Positions 1 to 7,679 of a stretch of DNA of 62,418 nt are shown piece after piece. Numbering within the stretch: position 1 is the stretch's first letter; each line of letters opens with the position of its first letter. Source of the DNA: Exercitatus varius (GTDB taxonomy: Bacteria > Pseudomonadota > Gammaproteobacteria > Enterobacterales > Pasteurellaceae). Made by a program: the position numbers and the translations under genes. The DNA lies in assembly GCF_029577735.1 (NCBI RefSeq), contig NZ_JARQTO010000007.1:1-62418 (forward strand), read 5' to 3'. The notes beneath the pieces were generated by a model. That model was not told where the DNA came from. It searched no databases and saw only the letters and a list, made by a program, of their open reading frames with translations.

Positions 1-2
1 TC

Positions 3-71
3 AAACGTAAAGAAGTGGCACGCGTAAATATGACGCCGCATCCGGTGGAATACGAATTGTATTATGCTTAA
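3..71 (+). CDS. C-terminal end of an unidentified protein (partial)
   Basis: An open frame enters from the left edge and stops at a TAA at 69-71, giving 22 residues ending in PHPVEYELYYA. It is followed after 24 bases by a USS hairpin that would serve as its terminator, and it is convergent with the next gene, so it looks like the real end of a gene that lies mostly outside the window. I do not recognise the family from so short a tail. The frame is chosen because the other two forward frames stop within 30 bases. Confidence 0.5.
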   Translation, partial: KRKEVARVNMTPHPVEYELYYA

Positions 72-95
72 TTAATGCGTCATCGCCGATAAAAT

Positions 96-136
96 AAAGT
101 GCGGGCAAAAAACGTTGATTTTTTTGCCCGCACTTT
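96..136. terminator. USS inverted pair, bidirectional terminator
   Basis: A 17-base arm at 96-112 (AAAGTGCGGGCAAAAAA) is perfectly complementary to 120-136, with a 7-base loop. Each arm is a USS of the GGGC variant, and A/T runs flank the stem on both sides, so the hairpin can act as an intrinsic terminator in both directions. It separates the convergent partial gene and the ClcB-like gene. Paired USS serving as terminators are known in Haemophilus. Confidence 0.8.
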
Positions 137-160
137 TTGTTTACCGACGCGCTTATCAGG

Positions 161-1399
161 CTATGCCCACCATTTGGCTGCCAGACGATCGGTGGCAATC
201 GCCGCGCCCATTGCCAGCGTCAGCGGCATGAACACTTCCGCGTTGCTGCGGGTGAGTTCCGCCAGAAAAACCATGGCGGTAAACGGCATTTTCTGCATAA
301 TGCCCAAAAACGCGCAGGCACCGATAATGGCGGCACCTTCCGTGGAAAGCGACGGAAACAGTGCGTTCCAGCCGATAGCCAGACTATAAGCAAAGGTACT
401 GCCCAGCATCATAGAGGGCGTGATCAGCCCGCCGTACGCGCCCGCCGCCAGGGCAAGCCATACCGCAAGCCATTTTAACGCCATGAGTTGCAGACTTTCC
501 GACCAACCGATCATTTCGCCGAAAGTCAGTTGATTACCGGCTTTGCCGTTGCCGAGAATTTCGGGTTGATAGATAGAAATAAAACCGATAAGGCTGAACA
601 ACAGCACGGCGACGGGAATCAGGCGTTTGTCCGTGCGCGCTAAAAACGGCAGGCGTTGGGTGGAACGACGAAATCCCCGCACCACAAGCGCGGTCAGCAT
701 GCCGATAAGCGCGGAAAAAAGCAGTAATGACGTGTTAACCGGAAACGGCGTAACCTGGCTATATTGCACCAAATCGCCCAGAAAAAAGCGCGAGACACAA
801 GTGGAAATCACTACCGTAATCAAGGCGGCGCCCAATGCACGCAGATTGACGCTGAGCACCATGGTTTCCAGAATGAAAATCGTGGAAGCGAGCGGCACGT
901 TATACACCGCCGTCAAACCCGCACCGGAAGCGCAGGCGAGCAGTAATCTGGCGTCACCGTCGTTCAAGCCGGCTTTTCTTACCCATGCGCTGCCGAATGC
1001 CACGGACATTTCGCGCGGCGCCACTTCGCGCCCCAACGGCGAACCCAATCCCACGGTGACGATTTGCAATAAAGCGTGGCCGACGGTTTTGAAAAACGGC
1101 ACGCCTTGTTGCGGATTGTCCAATCCCTGCTTGATACTTAACAATTTTTGACCGTAACGGTGAACGGCGTACCAGCCGATTCCCGTCAGCATGCCGCAAA
1201 ATGTGAGAACAAGCCAACGGCGTTCGGCGGAACTTTGCAGCACGCCTTCGCGAAACGACAGATTTTCGCCGTTCAAGCCGTAACCGAAAGCGAAATGCTG
1301 AATGCCGTGCAGAATATAAGTGAGCGAAGTGCCGAGCAACCCGGCGATGAGACCGATATAAACGAGCGAAAGATAGAAACGGAAATTAAGTTTTGTCAT
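161..1399 (-). CDS. Voltage-gated ClC-type chloride channel, ClcB-like
   Basis: A 412-residue membrane protein of the ClC chloride channel/transporter superfamily, with about ten hydrophobic helices in the inner membrane. It carries the helix-N-terminal motif GREVAPREMS (the gating-glutamate region, GREGP in ClcA), the ACASGAGLTAVYNVPLAS segment shared by ClC proteins, and GAYGGLITPSM (the GxFxP region). The first selectivity motif GSGIP of ClcA is absent; the corresponding region reads SIKQGLDNPQQG. It is therefore the divergent ClcB/YnfJ-like type, distinct from the ClcA at 23.3-24.7 kb. In E. coli ClC proteins are linked to acid resistance. Substrate and direction cannot be read from sequence. 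The start ATG at 1399 gives the usual short cytoplasmic N terminus. Confidence 0.85.
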   Translation of the reverse strand: MTKLNFRFYLSLVYIGLIAGLLGTSLTYILHGIQHFAFGYGLNGENLSFREGVLQSSAERRWLVLTFCGMLTGIGWYAVHRYGQKLLSIKQGLDNPQQGVPFFKTVGHALLQIVTVGLGSPLGREVAPREMSVAFGSAWVRKAGLNDGDARLLLACASGAGLTAVYNVPLASTIFILETMVLSVNLRALGAALITVVISTCVSRFFLGDLVQYSQVTPFPVNTSLLLFSALIGMLTALVVRGFRRSTQRLPFLARTDKRLIPVAVLLFSLIGFISIYQPEILGNGKAGNQLTFGEMIGWSESLQLMALKWLAVWLALAAGAYGGLITPSMMLGSTFAYSLAIGWNALFPSLSTEGAAIIGACAFLGIMQKMPFTAMVFLAELTRSNAEVFMPLTLAMGAAIATDRLAAKWWA

Positions 1400-1458
1400 G
1401 TACGATGAATTGTAAGAACAAACGGCGTGACGTCGGTTGGCAGACGAATCGCGCTGAA

Positions 1459-1572
1459 AAGTGCGGTCAAAAAAATGAAAGAATTTTTATAGGAAATGCC
1501 GACAAGCTTGCTATCTTCCGGATTGTCGGCAATATCGAGGTTCAAAAAACTTTCGTTTTTTTGACCGCACTT
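1459..1572. repeat. Widely spaced USS inverted pair
   Basis: AAGTGCGGTCAAA at 1459-1471 and its complement ending at 1572 form two oppositely oriented USS about 90 bases apart. They lie between the start of the ClcB-like gene and the stop of the YfcZ-like gene. A transcript leaving the YfcZ-like gene leftward would cross both, so a long hairpin is possible, but the loop is too long for an efficient intrinsic terminator. Confidence 0.6.
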
Positions 1573-1588
1573 TTAATGGAATTAAAAT

Positions 1589-1879
1589 TTATACGGCGCG
1601 GGTGCCTAATTGGAAAATCACGCATTCCGCCTGGCAGCTGAACGTGAAATCGGCGGTTAAACGGAAACCGCCTTCCGTCTCGCTGATTTCGCTTTGAATT
1701 TGACAAGGCTCGGTTTCGGTATCGCGCGCTTTTTGGGTTAATTTCGCCAACGCCGCTTCCGCTTCCGCCCGAGTCGGATACGCTTTATCGAAAGTCGCTT
1801 TTAAATCGCTGTTATCCAGAATGGAACCCACGTCAAGCGTGTTGCAACCGACGCATTCAACGGGTTTATCGTTTTTCAT
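1589..1879 (-). CDS. YfcZ/YiiS family protein (DUF406)
   Basis: A 96-residue soluble protein resembling the small YfcZ/YiiS proteins of enterobacteria and Haemophilus, whose function is unknown. Features supporting the family are the N-terminal CVGCNTLDVGSIL segment with two close cysteines, a central charged helix (ATFDKAYPTRAEAEAALAKL), and a C-terminal strand region with two further cysteines (FTFSCQAECVIFQLG). The four cysteines could bind a metal, which is only inference. It is monocistronic, with its promoter in the 175 bases shared with the divergent dps gene. Confidence 0.75.
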   Translation of the reverse strand: MKNDKPVECVGCNTLDVGSILDNSDLKATFDKAYPTRAEAEAALAKLTQKARDTETEPCQIQSEISETEGGFRLTADFTFSCQAECVIFQLGTRAV

Positions 1880-2039
1880 AAATGATTATCCTATAAGTTG
1901 TTAACCGATGGGTGCACTTTACCCCCAAACGGCGCGCTAAGCAACCTTCGGCGTTGAGATTGTCGTATTTAATAGGAAATGAAAATCGTTAATTGTAAAA
2001 GCGATAGTTTTTTTCTATTTAAGTTATTCGAAAGAACGA

Positions 2040-2068
2040 TTATGAAAATGAGCCGTGCGGTATATAAT
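2040..2068 (+). promoter_or_regulatory. Candidate dps promoter
   Basis: TATAAT at 2063-2068 is a perfect -10 box with a weak -35 (TTATGA, 2040-2045) 17 bases upstream. It lies about 45 bases before the dps start. No clear OxyR site was recognised by eye. Confidence 0.4.
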
Positions 2069-2114
2069 GAAGCCAACAAAGCAAAGAAGTGATAAAAAAG
2101 AGAAGGAGAAGATT

Positions 2115-2681
2115 ATGTCAAACAAAATGAATTATCCGGTTTTAACTTTAACCGAAAAATCAAAGGCTTTAACGGCGGATGTCAATAAAAATGCCGCTCA
2201 TACCGTTCCCGGTTTGGAAGTGAAAATCGGTCATTCCATTGCGGACGCGTTGCAAATGCGGTTGCAGGGTTTGAACGAATTGCAATTAATTTTAAAACAT
2301 GCCCATTGGAATGTGGTGGGGCCGCAATTTATCGCCGTACATGAAATGTTGGACGAACAGGTTGCCGAAGTGCGCGAATTCGTGGATGAAATCGCCGAGC
2401 GTATTGCCGCCTTAGGCGTTGCGCCGAACGGTTTGCCGGGCAATCTGGTGGCGACCCGCCAAACCCCGGAATATCCGTTAGGTCGCGCTACCGCGCAGGA
2501 TCATTTGCGTATCATCGACAAATATTATACGCACAACATTGAATCTCACCGCTTCGTGTTGGAACATTTCGGTGAATTGGATCCGATTAGCGAAGATTTG
2601 CTGGTGGCGCAAACCCGGGCGTTGGAAAAACTGCATTGGTTTATCCGCGCGCATCTGGATAACGGAACCGGCAATCTGTAA
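2115..2681 (+). CDS. dps: Dps-family DNA starvation / ferritin-like protein
   Basis: A 188-residue Dps protein: a dodecameric ferritin-like protein that oxidises Fe(II) with peroxide, stores iron and protects DNA. The hallmark helix is seen as HAHWNVVGPQFIAVHEMLDEQV, with the His and the Asp/Glu ligands of the inter-subunit ferroxidase site, followed by EFVDEIAERIAALG. The start is the ATG at 2115 because an AGAAGGAGAA ribosome binding site sits 5-10 bases before it; the open frame runs back to 2055, but that extension is rich in Lys/Arg and overlaps the -10 box. A Lys-containing N-terminal tail remains, which in some Dps proteins contacts DNA. A USS hairpin terminates it. Confidence 0.93.
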   Translation: MSNKMNYPVLTLTEKSKALTADVNKNAAHTVPGLEVKIGHSIADALQMRLQGLNELQLILKHAHWNVVGPQFIAVHEMLDEQVAEVREFVDEIAERIAALGVAPNGLPGNLVATRQTPEYPLGRATAQDHLRIIDKYYTHNIESHRFVLEHFGELDPISEDLLVAQTRALEKLHWFIRAHLDNGTGNL

Positions 2682-2701
2682 AGGCTGAATTAAGTGCATT
2701 C

Positions 2702-2744
2702 AAAGTGCGGTCGTAAAAAACGTTGATTTTTTTGACCGCACTTT
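2702..2744. terminator. USS inverted-pair terminator after dps
   Basis: AAAGTGCGGTC at 2702-2712 pairs with 2734-2744, extended by A and T runs toward the loop. The T-rich right side fits termination of dps. narQ begins about 60 bases downstream. Confidence 0.8.
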
Positions 2745-2802
2745 TTTGTTGCCGCGGTTTTTTGTTACAATAGCCGGCGTTTTTTATTCATCAGGATTCA
2801 TT

Positions 2803-4488
2803 GTGAACGTTAAGAAATCGGTGACCACGCGCATTGCCCGCTATCTGATTACGGTAATTATTTTTGCCGGCATTATGACTACTTTTGCGCTCGGCATTAT
2901 GGTGAGTAACCGTTCCGACGCCGAACAAATTAACGTATCGGGTTCGTTGCGTTATCAAAGTTATCGCATTCTGCATAATCTGAGAAATTACCCGAATTTG
3001 TTGTATCAGGATTTACGCGAGTATCGCAAATCTCTGCATTCGCTGTCTTTAAGTCAAATCGACACGCAGATTTTGGTGCCGAAAGAGCTGAAAAGCGCCT
3101 ATCATGACCTCATCGCGAGCTGGGGCAAAATGGAAAAAATCGCCTTAGAGCGGGATATGAACGCCTATGATGCGAATTTGGCCGATTATGTTTCGCAGGT
3201 GGATCGCTTCGTGTTTGCGCTGCAGCGCTTTGCCGAGCGAAAACTGATTATTACCAGCGTGGTGATTGTGGTGTCCATGCTGTTGATTATTGCGCTGGTC
3301 GCCAGTATTACCGCGTTTGTTAAAAAACAGGTGGCGGCGCCGTTGCAGCAATTAACGCGCGCCAGCGTGCAGGTTCAAATGCGCAATTTCCAGCATGTTC
3401 CGCTGGATGTGAATCGTTCGGACGAGCTGGGAAATTTGGCGCAGGCGTTCACTCAAATGTCTTCCGAACTGAGCAAAATTTATTCCAATCTGGAAGAACG
3501 TATCGCGGAGAAAACTCAAAAACTCACGCAAACCAACCGTACTTTATCTATGTTGTATCATTGTTCGCAGGCGCTTTCCGGCATGGATACGAACAGCGAA
3601 CATTTACGTGGCGTGATGAAAAATGTGATGTTGACGGAGCATTTGCGCGCGTTGGAATTGGTGCTGATCGCCGATGACACTCATATTTTGCTGGGCGAGC
3701 CGAGTGAAAATTTCAACTGGCAATCGGTGGATGTAGGAGACGACAACAATCGTATCGGCGAGTTACGCTGGCAGACAGGCTTGCCTTGCCCGGATCCGCG
3801 CACGCTGGAAAATATCGGGCAAATGTTGGGACGATCGCTGTATTTCAGCCAAACGCAACGTCAGCAACAACAGCTGTTATTGATGGAGGAACGTTCCATT
3901 ATCGCCCGCGAACTGCACGATTCGCTGGCGCAGGTGTTGTCTTATCTGCAAATTCAGTTAACTTTGCTGAAACATAATTTGAATAAAGATGCGCCGGATG
4001 CAAAAAGCAAAAGTCTGGCCATTATCCGTGATTTCGAACAGGCGTTAACCGGCGGTTACACTCAGCTGCGGGAATTGTTGGCGACGTTCCGGTTAACCGT
4101 GCAGGAAGCTAATTTGAAACTGGCGCTGGAACAGGTTATCGACAGCCTGCGCAACCAAACCTCTATTCGGATGCGTGTGACTTGCAGTTTGCCGTCGCAC
4201 GTGTTTAACGCTCAACAGTTGGTGCACGCTTTGCAGATTGTGCGCGAAGCCGTGTTAAATGCCATTAAACATTCAAAAGCCAATCTGATTGAAGTGATTG
4301 CGCATACCAACGAAGACGGCGAGCAGGAAATTATTATTCGTGACGACGGCGTCGGTATTCCGAGTCTGGACGAACCGGAAGGGCATTACGGCTTGCGGAT
4401 TATGGAAGAACGCAGTCGTCAGTTGAATGCGCAATTAACCATTAAAAACCGCCCGACCGGCGGCACCGAAGTTTGCATAGTGTTGTAA
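2803..4488 (+). CDS. narQ: Nitrate/nitrite sensor histidine kinase NarQ
   Basis: An inner-membrane sensor kinase of about 561 residues. Order of domains: a first membrane helix (about residues 10-35), a periplasmic four-helix sensor with the conserved P-box segment INVSGSLRYQSYRI (ligand-binding Arg in SLRYQSYR), a second membrane helix (about 150-175), a HAMP linker, a signalling/GAF-like region, the HisKA_3 box ERSIIARELHDSLAQ with the phosphorylated His near residue 372, and an HATPase domain with NAIKHSKAN, DDGVGI and GLRIMEERS. GTG at 2803 is preferred because it follows a CAGGA site and matches the known NarQ N terminus; the open frame back to 2746 lies in the terminator. Its partner NarP is not in this window. 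Two bases separate it from the next gene. Confidence 0.95.
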   Translation: MNVKKSVTTRIARYLITVIIFAGIMTTFALGIMVSNRSDAEQINVSGSLRYQSYRILHNLRNYPNLLYQDLREYRKSLHSLSLSQIDTQILVPKELKSAYHDLIASWGKMEKIALERDMNAYDANLADYVSQVDRFVFALQRFAERKLIITSVVIVVSMLLIIALVASITAFVKKQVAAPLQQLTRASVQVQMRNFQHVPLDVNRSDELGNLAQAFTQMSSELSKIYSNLEERIAEKTQKLTQTNRTLSMLYHCSQALSGMDTNSEHLRGVMKNVMLTEHLRALELVLIADDTHILLGEPSENFNWQSVDVGDDNNRIGELRWQTGLPCPDPRTLENIGQMLGRSLYFSQTQRQQQQLLLMEERSIIARELHDSLAQVLSYLQIQLTLLKHNLNKDAPDAKSKSLAIIRDFEQALTGGYTQLRELLATFRLTVQEANLKLALEQVIDSLRNQTSIRMRVTCSLPSHVFNAQQLVHALQIVREAVLNAIKHSKANLIEVIAHTNEDGEQEIIIRDDGVGIPSLDEPEGHYGLRIMEERSRQLNAQLTIKNRPTGGTEVCIVL

Positions 4489-4490
4489 AA

Positions 4491-5000
4491 ATGAAAATCA
4501 GAACTGCAAAAGAACAGGATTTGCCGCAAATTGTGGCGATTTATAATCAGGCGATTCCTTCACGCCGTATTACCGCCGATTTGACGCCTGTAACGGAACA
4601 AGGGCGTCGTCCGTGGTTTGAAGCGCATCTGAACAGCCGGCGCCATCCGATTTGGGTGCTGGAAAGTGCGGTAGAAAAAAACAAAGTTTTTGGCTGGTGT
4701 TCCTTTTCGCCGTTTTATGATCGCGCCGCATTTGACCAAACCGTGGAAATCAGCGTTTATCTGGATCAATCCGCAAAAGGCCGCGGCTACGGTTCGCAGG
4801 CGGTTCGGTTTTTGCAGGCGCAGATGGAAGAATTGGACGTACATACTTTGATGGCGTATGTGATTGAGGAAAATCACGTAAGCCGCAAAATGTTCGAAAA
4901 ACAAGGCTTCCGCCAATGGGGGCGCTATCCGAACATCGCTAACATGGGCGACAGCTTACAGACTTTTTTGATTTATGGTTATCAGAAGTCGGTGGAATAG
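4491..5000 (+). CDS. GNAT acetyltransferase, phosphinothricin acetyltransferase-like
   Basis: A 169-residue protein of the GCN5-related N-acetyltransferase fold. The acetyl-CoA loop is seen as DQSAKGRGYGSQAVRFL (Q/RxxGxG/A type), followed by YVIEENHVSRKMFEKQGF, the usual beta-strand and alpha-helix of the phosphinothricin/methionine-sulfone acetyltransferase (Pat/MddA) group, and the substrate motif VEISVYLDQSAKG. It probably acetylates an amino-acid-like amine, but the substrate cannot be fixed. The start is ATG 4491, two bases after narQ, so the two are likely translated from one message; a functional link is not evident. A USS inside the gene encodes ESAVEK. Confidence 0.85.
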   Translation: MKIRTAKEQDLPQIVAIYNQAIPSRRITADLTPVTEQGRRPWFEAHLNSRRHPIWVLESAVEKNKVFGWCSFSPFYDRAAFDQTVEISVYLDQSAKGRGYGSQAVRFLQAQMEELDVHTLMAYVIEENHVSRKMFEKQGFRQWGRYPNIANMGDSLQTFLIYGYQKSVE

Positions 5001-5025
5001 CTGACCGTTTTTTAGTTATCCAACG

Positions 5026-5049
5026 AAAGGCGTGATGACAAACGCCTTT
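5026..5049 (+). terminator. Intrinsic terminator after narQ-GNAT pair
   Basis: AAAGGCGT at 5026-5033 pairs perfectly with 5042-5049, leaving an 8-base loop and a short T run (5047-5051). It sits 25 bases after the GNAT stop and also before the convergent cls stop. Confidence 0.75.
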
Positions 5050-5059
5050 TTGTCGTCGC

Positions 5060-6544
5060 TTACAGCAACGGGCTGACCAGGCGCACGATATTTTCTACCA
5101 GTCCCCACCATTTTTGTCGGTAGAGCCAGTCCACTTCGTCGATATAGCGGCTGTCGGCTAAATATTGCTGTTGCAACGCGGCGATTTGCTCGGTCATGTT
5201 TCGGTTGTAAATGGCCAAACTGATTTCAAGATTCAGAAAGAAGCTGCGCATATCCATGTTAACGGTGCCGAACAGGCTGAAATCGTCATCAATCACCAGC
5301 GTTTTGGCGTGTAATAATCCCGCGTTAAATTGGGCGATTTTAATGCCGTGCTTGAGCAATAACGGGAAATAAGCCCGCGAAGCGTAACGTACCATGAAGG
5401 AATCCACTTTTTCCGGCAAAATCAGGGTGACGTCCACGCCGCGGCGGGCGGCGGTGGTAAGCGCGATAAGCAAGGGCTCGTTCGGGACAAAATACGGCGT
5501 GGTAATGACGATTCGTTTGGTGGCGGAATGGATGGCGCATAGAATGGTTTCGTAAATAATGCTTTCATCCTGTTCGGGCGCGGAAGGAATGACCTGAGTG
5601 GTGATGTTGCCCGTCGGCGTCGGAATTGCCGCTACGTCCGTCTGTTCGTAACGAAGCAGATAGCTTTGCACCAGTTGCAGGTTTTCTTCGCTTTCAACGG
5701 CGATGTCAGCATACAGTACGGCGGCCATTTCCAATACCACGGCGCCGGTGCAGCGCATCATCACGTCCACCCATTCGCCCACGCCGGAATCTTTTTTGAA
5801 ATAGCGCGGATCAATCAGATTAAAGCTACCGGTGTAACCGATGTAATAATCGACGACCAGAATTTTACGGTGATTACGCAGATCGTTGCGGGTATAAAGG
5901 GTGCGTAATAAACTGATGGGCAGGGAAGATTGCACGAACACGCCGGCTAATTGCAGTTTAGTGTGCCATTGGCTGCGAAAAAAGCGACCGCTGCCGATGG
6001 CGTCGGCCAATATCACACAACGTACACCGCGTTGTGCGGCGTCCAGGACGGCCTGCAACAGCGCATCGATCCTGCCTTCCGGCTCGATAATGTAGAAAGC
6101 CAGCAAGCAGCTTAATTTGGCTTGCCGAATATCGTCGATCATGGCGTTGATGATGTCATCGGTAGAGGTGAGCAATTGCATGTCGTTATGCTGATTGGCG
6201 CCCAGACCGGTGGCTTTTTTTACCATTTTTTCAATTCCCTGATGGGATTTCGGCAGTTGTGTGTCCGTGCTGAAGTGTTGTTCGTCCGTTAGATAATCCG
6301 ATGCGAAGTTTTGGTAGAATTGGGTCATTTCCGACGTCCGGGCTAAACGCCGTCTGCCGATCCGGGTTTCGCCCACCAGCAAATAGGCAATAACGCCCAC
6401 CATGGGAAACGCCAGCAAAATCACCAGCCAGGCGAAAGCCGAACCCGTATTGCGTTGACGGTATAACACCCGAACGGCGCAGGCAACCACAACGGTAAAG
6501 TGAAGCGCCAATAGAACTTCACTCCAGGTTAACGAAAATAACAT
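5060..6544 (-). CDS. cls: Cardiolipin synthase A
   Basis: A 494-residue phospholipase-D-superfamily enzyme that condenses two phosphatidylglycerols to cardiolipin and glycerol at the inner membrane. Two N-terminal membrane helices (about residues 7-25 and 37-57) precede two PLD domains, each with an intact HxKxxxxD motif: HRKILVVD at 225-232 and HAKTLVID at 412-419, followed by the paired YTGSFN and FGTVNMD strands. The length matches ClsA of enterobacteria. Its promoter would lie beyond 6544; the next gene upstream on the same strand ends only 28 bases away, so the two may be cotranscribed. Confidence 0.93.
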   Translation of the reverse strand: MLFSLTWSEVLLALHFTVVVACAVRVLYRQRNTGSAFAWLVILLAFPMVGVIAYLLVGETRIGRRRLARTSEMTQFYQNFASDYLTDEQHFSTDTQLPKSHQGIEKMVKKATGLGANQHNDMQLLTSTDDIINAMIDDIRQAKLSCLLAFYIIEPEGRIDALLQAVLDAAQRGVRCVILADAIGSGRFFRSQWHTKLQLAGVFVQSSLPISLLRTLYTRNDLRNHRKILVVDYYIGYTGSFNLIDPRYFKKDSGVGEWVDVMMRCTGAVVLEMAAVLYADIAVESEENLQLVQSYLLRYEQTDVAAIPTPTGNITTQVIPSAPEQDESIIYETILCAIHSATKRIVITTPYFVPNEPLLIALTTAARRGVDVTLILPEKVDSFMVRYASRAYFPLLLKHGIKIAQFNAGLLHAKTLVIDDDFSLFGTVNMDMRSFFLNLEISLAIYNRNMTEQIAALQQQYLADSRYIDEVDWLYRQKWWGLVENIVRLVSPLL

Positions 6545-6572
6545 ATTCTTTCCTTCATCTGTAAAATCCGCG

Positions 6573-7463
6573 TTATTCCAGGGAAAAATGCAGTTCTACC
6601 GGATTGTGATCGGAACTGCGTAACGATTTACTTTGCGCGGAATGCACGATAATGCCGCGGGTAAACACATTGTCCAGAGGATAACCGAAAGCTTTAATCC
6701 GTTCGTCCGGCGAAAAATGCACGGCGGTCAGGCCTAAGGAACGGATTAACGCCTGCAACTGTTCGGTACGGTTTTTACTCCAGGCATTGAAATCGCCCGT
6801 TAACACCACGGCGCCGTGATGCCGTTCAACCAGCTGTTTTAACGTTTCCAGTTGGTATTGATAGGCGGTTGTTTTCCATTCGAAATTAACCAAATGTACG
6901 TTAACGATTAACAGCGATTGCGTTTCCACCGCAAACTGCATTGCCGCCATGACCTTCGGCAGGCGCAGCCAGGGTTCGGGTTGTGCGTTAACGCAATAAC
7001 GTTCGGCCGCCAAATCGGATAAATTCAATACGCCCGTTTGTTGGTGGCGGAATTGAAACGCCAGCGTATGTAATACGGTTTGAAATTGCGGAAACGTCTG
7101 CGGAATGCGCTGTAAGGTGGTCGCTTCCTGCAGCAAAACGAACTGTTTGTCTTGCGCCAGATTCAGCAAATCCCGTTGCCATCCGTTATCCGCGCCTTTG
7201 TGAATATTCCAGCTCAGCAAGCGGAATTCGCGCATGGGCACGGTTTCGGCGCGAAGATTCTGATAACATTGCCAGCGGGTAATATTTTTATCTTTGACTT
7301 TCTCAAACACTTGTTCCTGCGGATGTTGAAACAGCACTTGCGGTGTTTGATAAAGAGTCAGATTTTTGGTTAAAAACATAGTGACGCTGCCGAGTAAAAG
7401 CGTAATAACTAAGAATAATGTGCGTTTTTTCATCTCGTGCACAAGTTGATAAATGATGCCCAT
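6573..7463 (-). CDS. YafD-like endonuclease/exonuclease/phosphatase-fold protein
   Basis: A 296-residue protein (286 if the internal ATG at 7433 is used, which better fits the membrane anchor MKKRTLFLVITLLLGS). After one N-terminal membrane helix comes a DNase I-like fold: LLSWNIHKG, LLQEAT, VNVHLV, TGDFNAWS and SSDHNPVELHF carry the Asn, Glu, Asp/Asn and final Asp-His residues of the metal-dependent phosphodiesterase family. The close relatives (YafD, UPF0294) have no firmly known substrate. The fold suggests phosphodiester hydrolysis on the periplasmic side of the membrane, which is inference. Neither possible start has a strong ribosome binding site. Confidence 0.8.
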   Translation of the reverse strand: MGIIYQLVHEMKKRTLFLVITLLLGSVTMFLTKNLTLYQTPQVLFQHPQEQVFEKVKDKNITRWQCYQNLRAETVPMREFRLLSWNIHKGADNGWQRDLLNLAQDKQFVLLQEATTLQRIPQTFPQFQTVLHTLAFQFRHQQTGVLNLSDLAAERYCVNAQPEPWLRLPKVMAAMQFAVETQSLLIVNVHLVNFEWKTTAYQYQLETLKQLVERHHGAVVLTGDFNAWSKNRTEQLQALIRSLGLTAVHFSPDERIKAFGYPLDNVFTRGIIVHSAQSKSLRSSDHNPVELHFSLE

Positions 7464-7559
7464 CTTAGCAATAAACGGCGCAGTTGTTCAAATTTTTACC
7501 GATCACCGGGCCTGAGCGACAAAAAGTGCGGGCGATTTTTGCCGAGTTTTTTAAAAAAC

Positions 7560-7624
7560 TTCGGTATTGTGTAGCAGTTGCAACAAGAATTAAGGCTGTT
7601 GTGCAAATACTATACAATACCGAA
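7560..7624 (-). terminator. Long-stem terminator after ppc
   Basis: Two 23-base arms, 7560-7582 and 7602-7624, match in 20 of 23 pairs plus one wobble, with a 19-base loop. On the minus strand, leaving ppc, the stem is followed directly by GTTTTTT, the form of an intrinsic terminator. USS copies lie on both sides (7524 GGGC variant, 7642 normal). The stem is far longer than needed for termination. Confidence 0.7.
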
Positions 7625-7679
7625 AAACTTGCAAAAAATTGACCGCACTTTTGCGATAAAAGCGATGAATAAATATCGC

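Noticed and set aside
627..1151. 174-residue frame opposite the ClcB-like gene
   Set aside because: It is antisense to a clear membrane protein and has no ribosome binding site or family motif.
2055..2114. N-terminal extension of Dps
   Set aside because: It overlaps the -10 box, and the strong ribosome binding site is before ATG 2115.
2746..2802. N-terminal extension of NarQ
   Set aside because: The extra 19 residues come from the USS terminator region and do not fit the NarQ start; GTG 2803 has a site.
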